NCBI GenBank assembly: GCA_025451375.1
Contig: JANWKL010000085.1
Coordinates: forward strand, 1-37,849
From: Steroidobacteraceae bacterium
Lineage (GTDB): Bacteria > Pseudomonadota > Gammaproteobacteria > Steroidobacterales > Steroidobacteraceae
DNA length: 37,849 nucleotides
Direction: 5' to 3'
Shown here: in pieces, positions 16,442-24,969 of the stretch
Position numbering within the stretch: position 1 is the first letter of the stretch
Layout of the letters: each line of letters begins with the position of its first letter
Program-made: the position numbers and the translations under genes
The notes under the pieces: generated by a model
Databases searched by the model: none
Told to the model about the DNA's origin: nothing
What the model saw: only the letters and a program-made list of their open reading frames with translations

Positions 16442-17032
16442 GTGGCGAAAAGCAAGGCGGCAATCATTCTTCCCGAGCTTCCCTACGCACGCGGCGCGCT
16501 CGAGCCTTACATGTCGCGCGAAACGCTGGATTATCACTATGGCAAACACCACAAGGGGTACGTCGACAAGGTGAATGCCCTGATCGCCGGCACGAAATTC
16601 TCTGACGCGTCGCTGCAGGAGCTGGTGGCGGAAGCTGATGGGACACTGTTCAATAACGCCGCGCAGGTGTGGAACCACAGTTTTTTCTGGAACTGCCTGT
16701 CGGCGGGGCGCCAGGCTCCCGGCAAGGAAATCACCCGGGCGCTGGATAAAGTCGGTGGCCTCGAGTCACTGCAGGCACAGTTCGACAAGGCGGCACTAAG
16801 CCTGTTTGGTTCCGGCTGGGTGTGGCTGGTGAGAGATTCGGTCGGCACGATCAAAGTCGTGACCAGCGCCAATGCGGACACTCCGGCGCGCCAGGGACAC
16901 ACGGCGCTCCTGACGTGCGACGTGTGGGAGCACGCCTATTACATTGACCACCGCAACGATCGTGGCGGGTATCTCAAGAACTTCTGGCAGCTGGTGAATT
17001 GGGAGTTCGTGGCGGCGAATCTCGAGACGTGA
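16442..17032 (+). CDS. sodB: Superoxide dismutase, iron type
   Basis: This cytoplasmic enzyme converts superoxide to oxygen and hydrogen peroxide. The GTG at 16442 has GGAGG six bases upstream and gives 196 residues. The metal ligands are the first His of DYHYGKHH, the His of WNHSFFW, and Asp and His in CDVWEHAYYID. FNNAAQVWNHSFFWNCL and FGSGWVWLV are close to E. coli SodB, so iron is the likely metal, though sequence alone does not fully separate Fe from cambialistic enzymes. The gene stands alone on the plus strand. Confidence 0.96.
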   Translation: MAKSKAAIILPELPYARGALEPYMSRETLDYHYGKHHKGYVDKVNALIAGTKFSDASLQELVAEADGTLFNNAAQVWNHSFFWNCLSAGRQAPGKEITRALDKVGGLESLQAQFDKAALSLFGSGWVWLVRDSVGTIKVVTSANADTPARQGHTALLTCDVWEHAYYIDHRNDRGGYLKNFWQLVNWEFVAANLET

Positions 17033-17167
17033 AGCTCGAACCAAAGGCCACCCCGGAAAATCGCGCTTGCCGCATCAGGCGAGTGCGCATCACCCAACAA
17101 GATGCGTGATTTCCCGGGGACCGGCGGTTCTCATCCTGGTCCCGTCGTCCCCCGGGCCTGGAAAGGC

Positions 17168-17196
17168 AGAAGGCCCGTGGAATACACGGGCCTTCT
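17168..17196. terminator. Perfect 12-bp stem-loop between sodB and tRNA-Gln
   Basis: AGAAGGCCCGTG / GAATA / CACGGGCCTTCT is a perfect inverted repeat. It lies downstream of sodB on plus and just beyond the tRNA-Gln 3' end on minus, so it could serve as a shared terminator for convergent transcripts. Neither side has a clean U-run (CTTCTGCCTTT on minus, GGCCATTGG on plus), so Rho-independent activity is likely but not certain. Confidence 0.6.
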
Positions 17197-17202
17197 GGCC
17201 AT

Positions 17203-17276
17203 TGGCTGGGGGACTAGGATTCGAACCTAGGTAAACGGAGTCAGAGTCCGTTGTCCTACCACTAGACGATCCCCCA
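17203..17276 (-). tRNA. tRNA-Gln (CUG anticodon)
   Basis: The minus strand folds as a complete tRNA. The acceptor arm pairs TGGGGGA with TCCCCCA, the discriminator is G, and the 3' CCA is encoded. The D-arm is GTCTAGTGGTAGGAC. The anticodon arm is ACGGA-CTCTGAC-TCCGT with anticodon CTG, and the T-arm is CCTAG-GTTCGAAT-CTAGT. It reads CAG codons. It lies 63 bases downstream of rpsI on the same strand and may be processed from the rplM-rpsI transcript. Confidence 0.97.
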
Positions 17277-17305
17277 AAACGGGCGTGGCGGGATGCGCAA
17301 TCGCA

Positions 17306-17333
17306 CGGCGCACCGGAACGGACCGGTGCGCCG
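17306..17333 (-). terminator. Perfect 11-bp stem-loop between rpsI and tRNA-Gln
   Basis: CGGCGCACCGG / AACGGA / CCGGTGCGCCG is a perfect inverted repeat starting six bases after the rpsI stop on the minus strand. There is no following U-run. It may be a leaky terminator, an RNA-stabilising 3' structure for rpsI, or a processing site that frees the downstream tRNA. Confidence 0.55.
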
Positions 17334-17339
17334 CCGATA

Positions 17340-17738
17340 TTAACGCTTCGAGTACTGCGGTCCGCGGCGGGCCTTGCGGCGTCCGACCTTCTTGCGCTCC
17401 ACTTCGCGCGCATCGCGCGTCACGAAGCCCGCATCACGCAACGTCTTGCGCAGGCTCTCGTCATACTTCAGGAGCGCCCGGGTGATGCCGTGGCGGATCG
17501 CGCCGGCCTGGCCGGTGATGCCGCCGCCGTCCACCTTGACGGCGATGTCGAACTTGCTGACGAGCTTCGCTGCCTCGAGGGGCTGGCGCACGATCATGCG
17601 CCCGGTCTCGCGGCCAAAGAACTCATCGAGCGTACGGTCATTGACCGTGATACGCCCGCTGCCGGGCTTGAGGTAGACGCGCGCCGTGGCGGTCTTGCGC
17701 CGGCCGGTGCCGTAGTGACTATTCTGGGTCGCTGCCAT
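17340..17738 (-). CDS. rpsI: 30S ribosomal protein S9
   Basis: S9 (uS9) is a small-subunit protein whose C-terminal tail reaches the P-site tRNA. The 132-residue product has the [20 protein letters not shown]-terminal signature, the conserved [19 protein letters not shown], and the basic tail ending GPQYSKR, whose terminal Lys-Arg contacts tRNA. It follows rplM by 12 bases, the usual two-gene operon, and is followed by tRNA-Gln. Confidence 0.98.
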   Translation of the reverse strand: MAATQNSHYGTGRRKTATARVYLKPGSGRITVNDRTLDEFFGRETGRMIVRQPLEAAKLVSKFDIAVKVDGGGITGQAGAIRHGITRALLKYDESLRKTLRDAGFVTRDAREVERKKVGRRKARRGPQYSKR

Positions 17739-17750
17739 GTCGTTGCGGTC

Positions 17751-18182
17751 CTATTGAAGCTCGAGCGGCTTGGGCTGCTGCGCCTGGTGCGGATGTACAC
17801 CGCCGGCAAACACGTGCAGCTTCCTGAACATGCGCCGCCCGAGGGGGTTCTTCGGCAGCATGCCTTTTACGGCAAACTCGATCGCCCGCTCGGGGTGCTC
17901 GTCGAGCAGCTTGTCGAGCGCGATCGATTTGATCCCACCGATGTAACCGGTGTGATGGTAGTAAATCTTGTCGGTGAGCTTGCGGCCGGTGACGTGGATC
18001 TTCTCCGCGTTCACCACGACGATGTGGTCTCCCATATCGACGTGCGGGCTGTAGTCAGCCTTGTGCTTGCCCTTCAGGCGATGGGCAATCTGCGTGGCGA
18101 GCCGGCCCAGCGTCTTGTTGCTGGCGTCGACAATGAACCAGTCACCGCGGACGGTGCCGGGCTTGGCGAATACAGTCTTCAT
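17751..18182 (-). CDS. rplM: 50S ribosomal protein L13
   Basis: L13 (uL13) is an early-assembly large-subunit protein. The 143-residue product shows [19 protein letters not shown], the [18 protein letters not shown] segment, and the [19 protein letters not shown] signature. It heads the minus-strand rplM-rpsI operon. The 100-base leader (18183-18290) probably carries the promoter. I could not identify convincing -35/-10 boxes or a known L13-binding leader fold. Confidence 0.98.
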   Translation of the reverse strand: MKTVFAKPGTVRGDWFIVDASNKTLGRLATQIAHRLKGKHKADYSPHVDMGDHIVVVNAEKIHVTGRKLTDKIYYHHTGYIGGIKSIALDKLLDEHPERAIEFAVKGMLPKNPLGRRMFRKLHVFAGGVHPHQAQQPKPLELQ

Positions 18183-18350
18183 AGGTCACTCGTGGCTGCG
18201 GCCGTACTGTCGGGGACAATCCCCCTCAGGGCCGTTTTAGGGGCTAAAAAAGGCGTGGAAGTGTACTCAAGCAGGTGCCCCAATGCAAAGGCACCGACCC
18301 TGGGGGGCCAGGGGAGGCCAACCTAAGGTATCCCGCCCGGAATTGCCCCT

Positions 18351-18356
18351 TATAAT
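18351..18356 (+). promoter_or_regulatory. Consensus -10 hexamer TATAAT before coq7
   Basis: A perfect TATAAT lies 13 bases before the coq7 ATG. The expected transcription start, about seven bases downstream, would leave a leader of only about seven bases. GAGG at 18358-18361 would then be upstream of the transcript start. No good -35 is visible. Confidence 0.4.
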
Positions 18357-18369
18357 AGAGGTCGTAGAT

Positions 18370-19008
18370 ATGGAGTCAGGCCGTCCTCTGGACTCGGTTA
18401 TCGTCGCCGTCGATCGTGCACTGCGAGCCGTCTTTGCGCCGGCCAGCGCGGCGCGGACCGTGCCGGGCCCCGGTTCGCCGCAGTCCAGCCCCCTTCCCGA
18501 AGCCGAGCGCCGCGAGAGCGCCGCCCTCATGCGCGTCAATCATGCCGGTGAGCTTGCCGCCCAGGCGCTCTATCACGGCCAGGCACTGGTCGCGCGCTCC
18601 GCGGCCACGCGCGCGATGTTGTTGTCGGCGGCGCGCGCCGAATCCGATCATCTGGGCTGGTGCGAAGCGCGACTGAAGGAACTTGCCGCGCGCCCGAGCC
18701 TGCTGAATCCCCTGTGGTACGCCGGCTCCTTTACCATCGGCGCGCTCACCGCGCTGTTGGGAGATCGAGCGAGTCTGGGGTTTGTTGCCGAAACCGAGCG
18801 CCAGGTCGAGGGGCACCTTACCGAGCACCTCGGCAGACTTCCGGCAAGCGATACCCGCAGCCGTGCCATACTGGAAACCATGAGGTCAGAGGAAATCGCG
18901 CATGGCCAAGCCGCCTCCGCCGCCGGTGGCACGCCGTTGCCGCCACCGTTGCCGGCGCTCATGCGCGCGACAGCGCGCATCATGACCCGTACAGCGTATT
19001 GGCTCTAA
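18370..19008 (+). CDS. coq7: Coq7-type demethoxyubiquinone hydroxylase
   Basis: This di-iron monooxygenase hydroxylates the C6 position in ubiquinone synthesis, replacing the flavin enzyme UbiF used by E. coli. The ATG at 18370 gives 212 residues, near the Pseudomonas Coq7 length. Its N-terminus (PLDSVIVAVDRALRAVF) aligns with that family. All di-iron ligands are visible: Glu in NHAGELAAQAL, ESDH, the Glu of VEGHL, and SEEIAHGQ. A hydrophobic patch (GSFTIGALTALLGDRASLGF) suits membrane attachment. The Crp-type gene follows after 25 bases; coq7 and vfr are also near neighbours in Pseudomonas. Confidence 0.95.
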   Translation: MESGRPLDSVIVAVDRALRAVFAPASAARTVPGPGSPQSSPLPEAERRESAALMRVNHAGELAAQALYHGQALVARSAATRAMLLSAARAESDHLGWCEARLKELAARPSLLNPLWYAGSFTIGALTALLGDRASLGFVAETERQVEGHLTEHLGRLPASDTRSRAILETMRSEEIAHGQAASAAGGTPLPPPLPALMRATARIMTRTAYWL

Positions 19009-19033
19009 TAAAAGGTTCTTGGGGGAACCGCTA

Positions 19034-19795
19034 ATGGAAGAAAACATCAAGCCGCTGAGTGAGATTCCCGCAATCAACCGGTTCCTGAGTTACTGCCGGA
19101 TCCGCGCGGTGCCATCAAAGACCGTCGTCATCCACGCCGGTGATTTGCCGGATGTTCTCTACTACATCATCAGCGGCTCGGTGGAGGTGATGATCGAGGA
19201 CGAGGAGGGCAACGAGATGGTGCTCGCCTACCTCAACCGCGGGCAGTTCTTCGGTGAAATGGGGCTGTTCTACGAACAGCCCACGCGCAGCGCCTGGGTA
19301 CGCACGCGCAACCAGTGCGAGCTGGCGGAAATGACCTACCCGCGCTTCCGGCAGATCGCCGCCGAGAGCCCGGGACTGGTGTTTGAACTTGCGACGCAGC
19401 TTGCGACCCGCCTCGACCGGACCAACCGCAAGCTCGGCGATCTTGCCTTCGTGGACGTCACCGGGCGCGTGGCGCACGCGATCATGGATCTGTGCGGTGA
19501 GCCGGATGCCATGACCCATCCGGAAGGGATGCAGATCAAGGTGAGTCGCCAGGAACTCTCACGCCTGGTGGGCTGCTCGCGCGAGATGGCGGGGCGCGTA
19601 CTGAAGGTGCTGGAAGAGCAGGGCCTGCTGCGCGCGACCGGCAAGACCATTGTCGTGTTCAACGCGCGGCCGAAGATGAAAACCCGCCCGGTCATCGTGC
19701 CCGCGAAGCCGAGCGGCGCTGCTGCCGTCGGACGGGTAAGCGCCCAGGCGCCTCGCGACGAAGATGATGATGACGATGAGGACGACGACGAGTAG
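19034..19795 (+). CDS. crp: Crp/Vfr/Clp-type transcriptional regulator with acidic tail
   Basis: This is a global regulator with an N-terminal cyclic-nucleotide-binding beta-roll and a C-terminal winged helix-turn-helix. GGGGGA lies seven bases before ATG 19034, giving 253 residues. The nucleotide pocket has GEMGLF and TRSAWVRT, retaining the Arg-Ser pair that contacts cAMP in Crp. The recognition-helix region is VSRQELSRLVGCSREMAGRVLK, about residues 170-190. The SREMAGR form resembles Xanthomonas Clp, which binds c-di-GMP, so the ligand is open. Oddly, about 40 extra residues follow, ending in an almost pure Asp/Glu run. It converges on rpe. Confidence 0.93.
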   Translation: MEENIKPLSEIPAINRFLSYCRIRAVPSKTVVIHAGDLPDVLYYIISGSVEVMIEDEEGNEMVLAYLNRGQFFGEMGLFYEQPTRSAWVRTRNQCELAEMTYPRFRQIAAESPGLVFELATQLATRLDRTNRKLGDLAFVDVTGRVAHAIMDLCGEPDAMTHPEGMQIKVSRQELSRLVGCSREMAGRVLKVLEEQGLLRATGKTIVVFNARPKMKTRPVIVPAKPSGAAAVGRVSAQAPRDEDDDDDEDDDE

Positions 19796-19809
19796 ACCGC
19801 GCGCGAACC

Positions 19810-20514
19810 TCAGCGCCCGCGCGCCCCGGCGTGCACCGCGGCAGCTGACGCTGCAGTGATCTCCCGGCGCATCTCCCGCATGGTCGCCGCATAATCGGCG
19901 CTGCCGAAGATCGCAGATCCGGCGACGAAGGTATCCGCGCCAGCCTCGGCCGCCGCGCGGATGTTGTCGATCTTGATGCCGCCGTCCACTTCCAGGCGCA
20001 CCGTGCGACCGCTCGCGTCGATCCGCGCGCGTGCGTCCCTTAACTTCCGTAGTGACGTCGGGATGAACTGCTGCCCGCCAAAGCCCGGATTCACGGACAT
20101 GATGAGCACCATGTCGATGAGATCGAGCGTGTAGTCGAGGTAATCGAGCGGCGTGGCGGGATTGAACACGAGGCCGGGCCGGCAGCCGTGTTCGCGGATG
20201 AGCGCGATGGTGCGATCAACGTGCGCGGTCGCTTCCGGGTGGAAGGTGATGTAGGTGGCGCCGGCGGCGGCGAAGTCCGGCACGATGCGGTCCACGGGAC
20301 TTACCATCAGGTGCACATCGATCGGCGCTTTGACGCCGTGCTTGTGCAGCGCCGCGCACACCGCAGGTCCGATGGTGAGATTCGGCACGTAGTGGTTGTC
20401 CATTACGTCGAAGTGAACAAGGTCGGCGCCGGCGGCGCATACCGCGTCGACTTCCTCGCCGAGCCGGGCGAAATCGGCGGACAGGATTGAGGGGGCGAGC
20501 CAGGCAGGCGACAT
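19810..20514 (-). CDS. rpe: Ribulose-phosphate 3-epimerase
   Basis: Rpe interconverts ribulose-5-phosphate and xylulose-5-phosphate in the pentose phosphate pathway. The TIM-barrel signatures are intact: [53 protein letters not shown] and LEVDGGI. The metal-binding His/Asp residues fall within these. I use ATG 20514 (234 residues) rather than GTG 20520. It starts nine bases after the purC stop on the same strand, so the two genes are probably co-transcribed. Confidence 0.97.
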   Translation of the reverse strand: MSPAWLAPSILSADFARLGEEVDAVCAAGADLVHFDVMDNHYVPNLTIGPAVCAALHKHGVKAPIDVHLMVSPVDRIVPDFAAAGATYITFHPEATAHVDRTIALIREHGCRPGLVFNPATPLDYLDYTLDLIDMVLIMSVNPGFGGQQFIPTSLRKLRDARARIDASGRTVRLEVDGGIKIDNIRAAAEAGADTFVAGSAIFGSADYAATMREMRREITAASAAAVHAGARGR

Positions 20515-20523
20515 GGGCACAGT

Positions 20524-21429
20524 CTAGCCGATCGCGATCTTAGCGCCGGTCAGCCGCGCCAGCGCTTCGCGGTACTTCTCGCTGGTGCGGGCGATGACGT
20601 CCGCCGGCAGTTTCGGTCCCGGCGCTTTCTTGTCCCAGTCGAGCGTCTCCAGATAGTCGCGCACGAACTGCTTGTCGAAGCTCGGCGGGCTCGCTCCCAC
20701 CTGATAGGTGTCGGCCGGCCAGAAACGCGACGAGTCCGGTGTCAGCGCCTCATCGATGAGGGTAAGGGTGCCATCGGCGTCGACACCGAATTCAAACTTG
20801 GTGTCGGCGATGATGATGCCGCGCTGGCGGGCGTGTTCGGCGGCGAAGCCGTAGAGCGCGAGCGCCGTGTCGCGCACCGCCGTGGCGAGCGGCGCGCCGA
20901 TGAGTCTGACAGTTTCCTCAAAGCTGATGTTCTCGTCATGCTCGCCGAGCGCCGCCTTGGTGGCGGGCGTGAACACGGGTTGGGGCAGCGCTTGCGCGAG
21001 CTTGAGTCCCGCTGGCAGGCCGATGCCGCACACCTTTCCCGTCGCCTGGTAGGCCTTCCAGCCCGAGCCTGCGAGATAGCCACGCACCACCGCCTCGATG
21101 GGCAAGGCTTTGAGCCGCCGCACGATCATGGCGCGGCCTTCCAGTTGCGCGCGCTGGTCCGCATCGCGCACCACGCTGGCGAGATCCCGGCCGGTGAGGT
21201 GGTTCGGCACCAGGTGCTGTGTCTTTGCAAACCAGAAATTGGAAATGCTGTTGAGCACCCTTCCCTTGTCCGGGATCGGGTCGGGTAACACCACATCAAA
21301 GGCCGACAGGCGATCGGTCGCGACCACGAGCATGGTGTGCGCATCGACCTCGTACAGATCGCGCACCTTCCCCGAGTAGATCTTGGTCAAACCGGAGAGG
21401 CTGGAGCTGAAGAGACTGGGTGTTGGCAT
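20524..21429 (-). CDS. purC: Phosphoribosylaminoimidazole-succinocarboxamide synthase
   Basis: PurC makes SAICAR from CAIR and aspartate, a step of de novo purine synthesis. The open frame extends to 21822, but the upstream part is antisense to djlA. ATG 21429 (MPTPSLF) gives 301 residues, typical of the longer, eukaryote-like PurC form. Signatures are [46 protein letters not shown] and [12 protein letters not shown]. The ribosome site is weak (AAGGG). The gene diverges from djlA across 33 bases and leads into rpe. Confidence 0.96.
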   Translation of the reverse strand: MPTPSLFSSSLSGLTKIYSGKVRDLYEVDAHTMLVVATDRLSAFDVVLPDPIPDKGRVLNSISNFWFAKTQHLVPNHLTGRDLASVVRDADQRAQLEGRAMIVRRLKALPIEAVVRGYLAGSGWKAYQATGKVCGIGLPAGLKLAQALPQPVFTPATKAALGEHDENISFEETVRLIGAPLATAVRDTALALYGFAAEHARQRGIIIADTKFEFGVDADGTLTLIDEALTPDSSRFWPADTYQVGASPPSFDKQFVRDYLETLDWDKKAPGPKLPADVIARTSEKYREALARLTGAKIAIG

Positions 21430-21437
21430 GCCCTTGC

Positions 21438-21446
21438 TACTATAAC
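21438..21446. promoter_or_regulatory. Overlapping divergent -10 elements for purC and djlA
   Basis: On minus, TATAGT (21439-21444) lies nine bases before the purC ATG, with TTTCAT 18 bases further upstream as a possible -35. On plus, TATAAC (21441-21446) lies 16 bases before the djlA ATG at 21463. The hexamers overlap, so the two promoters would exclude each other. This is inferred from motif matches only. Confidence 0.35.
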
Positions 21447-21462
21447 GTCCATGGCAGTGGGC

Positions 21463-22266
21463 ATGAAATGGATTGGCAAAGCCTTCGGCGCTTTGCTGGG
21501 CGCGGTCGCGGCGGGCCCGGTAGGGGCTGCCATAGGGGTGCTGCTCGGTCACCAGTACGACGTGCATGCGGAAGCCGATCAGGAAGCGCTGCCGCCCGGG
21601 GAGCTGGCAGGGGTTGCCGAGAGTTTCTTTCGCGCCACTTTCCGCGTGATGGGCTACCTCGCCAAGGCGGATGGGCGGATTTCCCAGCAGGAGATTGCCG
21701 CCGCCCGCGGGGTGATGGCGGAGCTGCGGCTGACCTCCGCGCAGGTCCAGGAGGCGATCGCACGCTTCACCGAAGGCAAGCAGCCGTACTTCGAAGTCGG
21801 CCGCGAACTCACCGCCTTGCATCAGGCCTGCCGCGGACGGCCGGATCTCATGCGGGTGTTTCTGGAGATCCAGGTGCGCGCCGCGCTTGCCGGTAACAAC
21901 CTCGATGGTCCGGTGCGACCGCTCATGAACCGCGTGGCGGGGGCCTTGGGGATCTCACCGCCGGAGCTGGCACACATCGAGGCCGTACTGCGCATCCAGC
22001 ACGGCAGCTTCCAGGCTGGCGGCCGCCCGGAGCGTGCGGCTACCCGCGGCGCTGACCTCTCCGAAGCGTACAAGGTGCTCGAGACGGCGCCCGGTGCGAG
22101 CGATGAGGAGGTCGTCAAGTCCTACCGCCGGCAGTTGAGCCGCCATCATCCGGATAAGCTCAAAGCCAACGGACTCCCCGAATCCATGTTGTCGCACGCC
22201 AAGCAGCGCACGCAGCTGATCATCGAGGCTTACGAGCTCATCCGAGCACGACGTGGAATGAGTTGA
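21463..22266 (+). CDS. djlA: Membrane-anchored DnaJ-like co-chaperone DjlA
   Basis: DjlA is a type III inner-membrane J-protein that stimulates DnaK. The ATG at 21463 ([15 protein letters not shown]) matches the E. coli start and gives 267 residues. One N-terminal membrane helix spans about residues 4-32, ending GVLLGHQYD. The central TerB-like helical domain follows ([20 protein letters not shown], then [11 protein letters not shown]). The C-terminal J domain carries the essential HPD in [12 protein letters not shown] near residue 227. ATG 21451 is an alternative start. The gene converges on the binding-protein gene with only two bases between stops. Confidence 0.94.
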   Translation: MKWIGKAFGALLGAVAAGPVGAAIGVLLGHQYDVHAEADQEALPPGELAGVAESFFRATFRVMGYLAKADGRISQQEIAAARGVMAELRLTSAQVQEAIARFTEGKQPYFEVGRELTALHQACRGRPDLMRVFLEIQVRAALAGNNLDGPVRPLMNRVAGALGISPPELAHIEAVLRIQHGSFQAGGRPERAATRGADLSEAYKVLETAPGASDEEVVKSYRRQLSRHHPDKLKANGLPESMLSHAKQRTQLIIEAYELIRARRGMS

Positions 22267-22268
22267 GG

Positions 22269-23072
22269 CTACGCCGCCGCCCACTCTTCGATGATGGCCT
22301 GTATCGCCCGCACGCCGTCGGTCAGAGCGGCTGGACCGGGCTGCAGGATCACCGAGGACTTGATCTCGCGCACGAAGCCGTCGCGCACCGCCGGTACGTC
22401 TTGCCAGCCGGGACGTGCGGCAACCGCCGCCGGCTGAAATTTCTTGCCGCACCAGGACCCGAGCACGATGTCCGGTGAACGGCGCGGCACTTCCAGCGGA
22501 TCGGCGATGATGCGGTTCTTCCCCAGTGCTTCGCGCGCGAGTTCCGGGAAGCAGTCCTCGCCCCCGGCGGCCTGCACCAGCTCCGACACCCAGCGGATGC
22601 CGCTGATCATGGGTGTATCCCATTCCTCGAAATACACCCGCGGGTGACGCGGCAGGACCGCGGCCCGGGCGCGCACTTGCGCCATCCCCGCCTCGAGGGA
22701 ATCGCTGAGCGCGCGCGCCTTGGCCTCGCAGCCGATCATGCCGCCGAGGGTGCGGATCATGCGCAGGATGTCCTCGAGGCTGCGGTGATTGAAGACATGC
22801 ACTTCGAGCCCGGCGCGAATGAGCTCGGCGGCGATGTCCGCCTGCAGGTCGGAGAAGCCGAGCACGAGATCGGGCTGCAAGGCGAGAATGCGTGCGGTCT
22901 TGGCGCTGGTGAACGCTGACACCCGCGGTTTCTCACGGCGCGCGCGCGGCGGGCGCACCGTGAATCCGGAGATACCGACGATGCGCCAGTCCTCCCCCAG
23001 GAGGTACAGCGTTTCGGTGGTCTCCTCTGTGAGGCACACGATGCGTTCTGGGAATGCTGAATTTGGGGACAT
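22269..23072 (-). CDS. BtuF-like cobalamin-binding-type protein without a signal peptide
   Basis: The sequence has the bi-lobed TroA/BtuF fold of ABC-transporter binding proteins: RIVCLTEETTETLYLLGE, then LALQPDLVLGFSDLQADIAAEL, a long linking helix, and YFEEWDTPMISGIRWVSEL with GSWCGKKF. It matches a widespread proteobacterial group usually annotated as cobalamin-binding protein. At 267 residues from ATG 23072 it begins directly at the first domain (MSPNSAFPERIVCL). No signal peptide or lipobox is visible, and no permease or ATPase gene is nearby. A cytoplasmic role is therefore likely; the ligand is only inferred from the family. Confidence 0.8.
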   Translation of the reverse strand: MSPNSAFPERIVCLTEETTETLYLLGEDWRIVGISGFTVRPPRARREKPRVSAFTSAKTARILALQPDLVLGFSDLQADIAAELIRAGLEVHVFNHRSLEDILRMIRTLGGMIGCEAKARALSDSLEAGMAQVRARAAVLPRHPRVYFEEWDTPMISGIRWVSELVQAAGGEDCFPELAREALGKNRIIADPLEVPRRSPDIVLGSWCGKKFQPAAVAARPGWQDVPAVRDGFVREIKSSVILQPGPAALTDGVRAIQAIIEEWAAA

Positions 23073-23112
23073 CGGCCCACCGCCCTGACGGGGCGCACTG
23101 TATCCTTAAGCC

Positions 23113-24465
23113 ATGTGGACGCGCATCTGGGCTTTCCTCGACTGGTGCTTTTTTGGCCCGGCCTCCATGCGCGTTGGTATGGCCGGGGAGGCGCTGCGCG
23201 TGCTGCGCTATCCGTACGCGGTGGTGCGCGATCTTTTGCGCGGCGAGATCAACCTGCGCGCCATGGGCCTGGTGTACACGACGCTCCTGTCGCTGATCCC
23301 GCTGCTCGCCTTCAGCTTTGCCATCCTGAAACTCTTTGGCGGCCACCGCGATCTCGAGCCGATCGTGTACGAGTTTTTCCGCCCGGTCGGCGGGGCGGCG
23401 GCGACCGAGCTCACCCGTCGCGTGGTGCAGTTCGCGAACCACGTCAGCAGCGGGATCGTCGGCTCGCTCGGATTCGCACTGCTCGCCTGGACGCTGGTCG
23501 GCACCATCAAGAAAGTCGAGGACAGCTTCAACTTCCTGTGGCACGTGGAGCAGCCGCGCAGCTTCGCCCGCCGGATCGCCGAGTACACGACGCTCTTGAT
23601 CGCGGGCCCGGTGCTGCTGGTCGGCTTCATCAGCCTGTCGCACTCGGCGCTCGGCAGCGCGCCGGTGCAGGAAGTCGCGCGCTGGCCGCTGCTGCAGCAC
23701 CTGCGCGGCACGGGGTTGATGCTCGCGCCCTACGTCATGGTGACGGCGTTCTTCACCGCTGCGTACATGTGGATTCCCAACACGCGGGTGCACTGGCGCG
23801 CGGCACTCACGGGCGCCCTGGTGGCCGGGGTGCTGTGGGCGGCGGTCGGCAAGATGTTCACCGCCTTCGTCGTCTACTCCACGCGCCTCACCATTGTGTA
23901 CGCGGGCTTTGCGTTCGTGGTGGCGGCGCTCCTGTGGACCTACTTTGGATGGCTGATCCTGCTCGCCGGGGCGCAGCTGTCGTTTTACGTGCAGAACCCG
24001 ACGTATCTGCGCCTGGGGCTGCAGCAGCTGCGCCTCTCGAGCGTCGAACTCGAGCAGTTGTCACTGAAACTCTTGTACTTCGTCGGCCGCACGCACGTGG
24101 CGGGCGGCCGGCGCTGGACCGTGAACCGGCTGGCCACCGAGCTTGGCTTACCCGGCATCGCCGTGGCGCAGATGGCGAGCGCGCTCGAGCGGGCGGGGCT
24201 TCTGATCGTGACTGACTATGACGAGCTGGTACCGGCGCGCGACATCGGCCGTATCGGGGTCTACGAGATACTCGAGATCGCGCGTAATCAGCGCAGCGGC
24301 CACGTCGCGCCGCGCAACGTGCAGATCCCGCCGGTGGACCGCATCCTCACGACCCTCGATGAGACGCGCCGCAAGGGCTGCGGTGAGCTGACGCTGCGGG
24401 ATCTGGTGGACGAGGCGCCGCGCCCGGCATTGCACCTTACTTCGCGGCAATCCTCGTTGCGCTGA
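23113..24465 (+). CDS. yihY: YihY/BrkB family inner-membrane protein with C-terminal winged-helix extension
   Basis: This is a polytopic inner-membrane protein of the YihY/UPF0761 family, once mislabelled ribonuclease BN. About six membrane helices are visible between residues 48 and 297, for example LVYTTLLSLIPLLAFSFAIL and FAFVVAALLWTYFGWLILLAGA. The family motif around VEDSFNFLWHVE is present. Residues 300-450 form a soluble tail. Its WTVNRLATELGLPGIAVAQM with ERAGLL looks like a winged helix, as in the longer family members. The molecular function is not established. It diverges from the binding-protein gene across 40 bases, and its 3' end overlaps the GNAT gene. Confidence 0.9.
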   Translation: MWTRIWAFLDWCFFGPASMRVGMAGEALRVLRYPYAVVRDLLRGEINLRAMGLVYTTLLSLIPLLAFSFAILKLFGGHRDLEPIVYEFFRPVGGAAATELTRRVVQFANHVSSGIVGSLGFALLAWTLVGTIKKVEDSFNFLWHVEQPRSFARRIAEYTTLLIAGPVLLVGFISLSHSALGSAPVQEVARWPLLQHLRGTGLMLAPYVMVTAFFTAAYMWIPNTRVHWRAALTGALVAGVLWAAVGKMFTAFVVYSTRLTIVYAGFAFVVAALLWTYFGWLILLAGAQLSFYVQNPTYLRLGLQQLRLSSVELEQLSLKLLYFVGRTHVAGGRRWTVNRLATELGLPGIAVAQMASALERAGLLIVTDYDELVPARDIGRIGVYEILEIARNQRSGHVAPRNVQIPPVDRILTTLDETRRKGCGELTLRDLVDEAPRPALHLTSRQSSLR

Positions 24466-24955
24466 GGAAGCGCACCATCAACACCTCATCGGCGTAGCCG
24501 GTGGAGCTCTTCAGTCCCCGCGGCTCGGTTCCGTAGATCTCAAACCCGAGCCTGCGGTACAGGGCCAGCGCCGCGATGTTGTTGCTCACGACCGCCAGGG
24601 TGAGCTGCTCGACCTGTTGCGCCGCACTCTGCAGCACCGCTTCGATTAGCGCCGCCGCCACGCCTCCCCGACGCCGCTGCGGCTGCACGTACGTGCCCCA
24701 CACAAAAGCCTTGTGAGCGTCGCGGGCGCCTTCCTGACGCTTGTAGCCGGCCATGCCGATGATGCGCCCGTCCGCATAGGCGCCGAACACCACCGAGGTC
24801 GTCAGGCGTTGTGCGAAGTGATCAAGGGGCCGGGGCGACTCGGCCTCGTAGGTCGAGCCAAAGACCTCGGCATCGCCGCGCAAAGCCGCGAGGCGGATCG
24901 CGCGGTAGTCATCCGCCTCGGTCGGGCCCAGGCGGCGGATTTCAACGTGGCTCAT
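24437..24955 (-). CDS. GNAT family N-acetyltransferase
   Basis: This 172-residue acyl-CoA-dependent acetyltransferase has the GNAT core. The acetyl-CoA pyrophosphate-binding segment is VQPQRRRGGVAAALIEAV (R/Q-x-x-G-x-G/A type), preceded by IIGMAGYK. The C-terminal motif NIAALALYRRLGFEIYGTEPR is typical of RimI-like enzymes. The substrate is unknown. The gene starts 14 bases after the pmbA stop on the same strand, so it is probably the last gene of a pmbA operon. Its 3' end overlaps yihY by 29 bases in convergent orientation. Confidence 0.9.
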   Translation of the reverse strand: MSHVEIRRLGPTEADDYRAIRLAALRGDAEVFGSTYEAESPRPLDHFAQRLTTSVVFGAYADGRIIGMAGYKRQEGARDAHKAFVWGTYVQPQRRRGGVAAALIEAVLQSAAQQVEQLTLAVVSNNIAALALYRRLGFEIYGTEPRGLKSSTGYADEVLMVRFLSATRIAAK

Positions 24956-24969
24956 CGCCTCAGGTCCGC

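Noticed and set aside
16225-16467. 80- and 74-residue minus-strand ORFs upstream of sodB
   Set aside because: Cys/Arg-rich low-information frames that overlap the sodB ribosome site; no support.
21430-21822. N-terminal extension of purC to 432 residues
   Set aside because: The extension is antisense to djlA; PurC homology begins at MPTPSLF.
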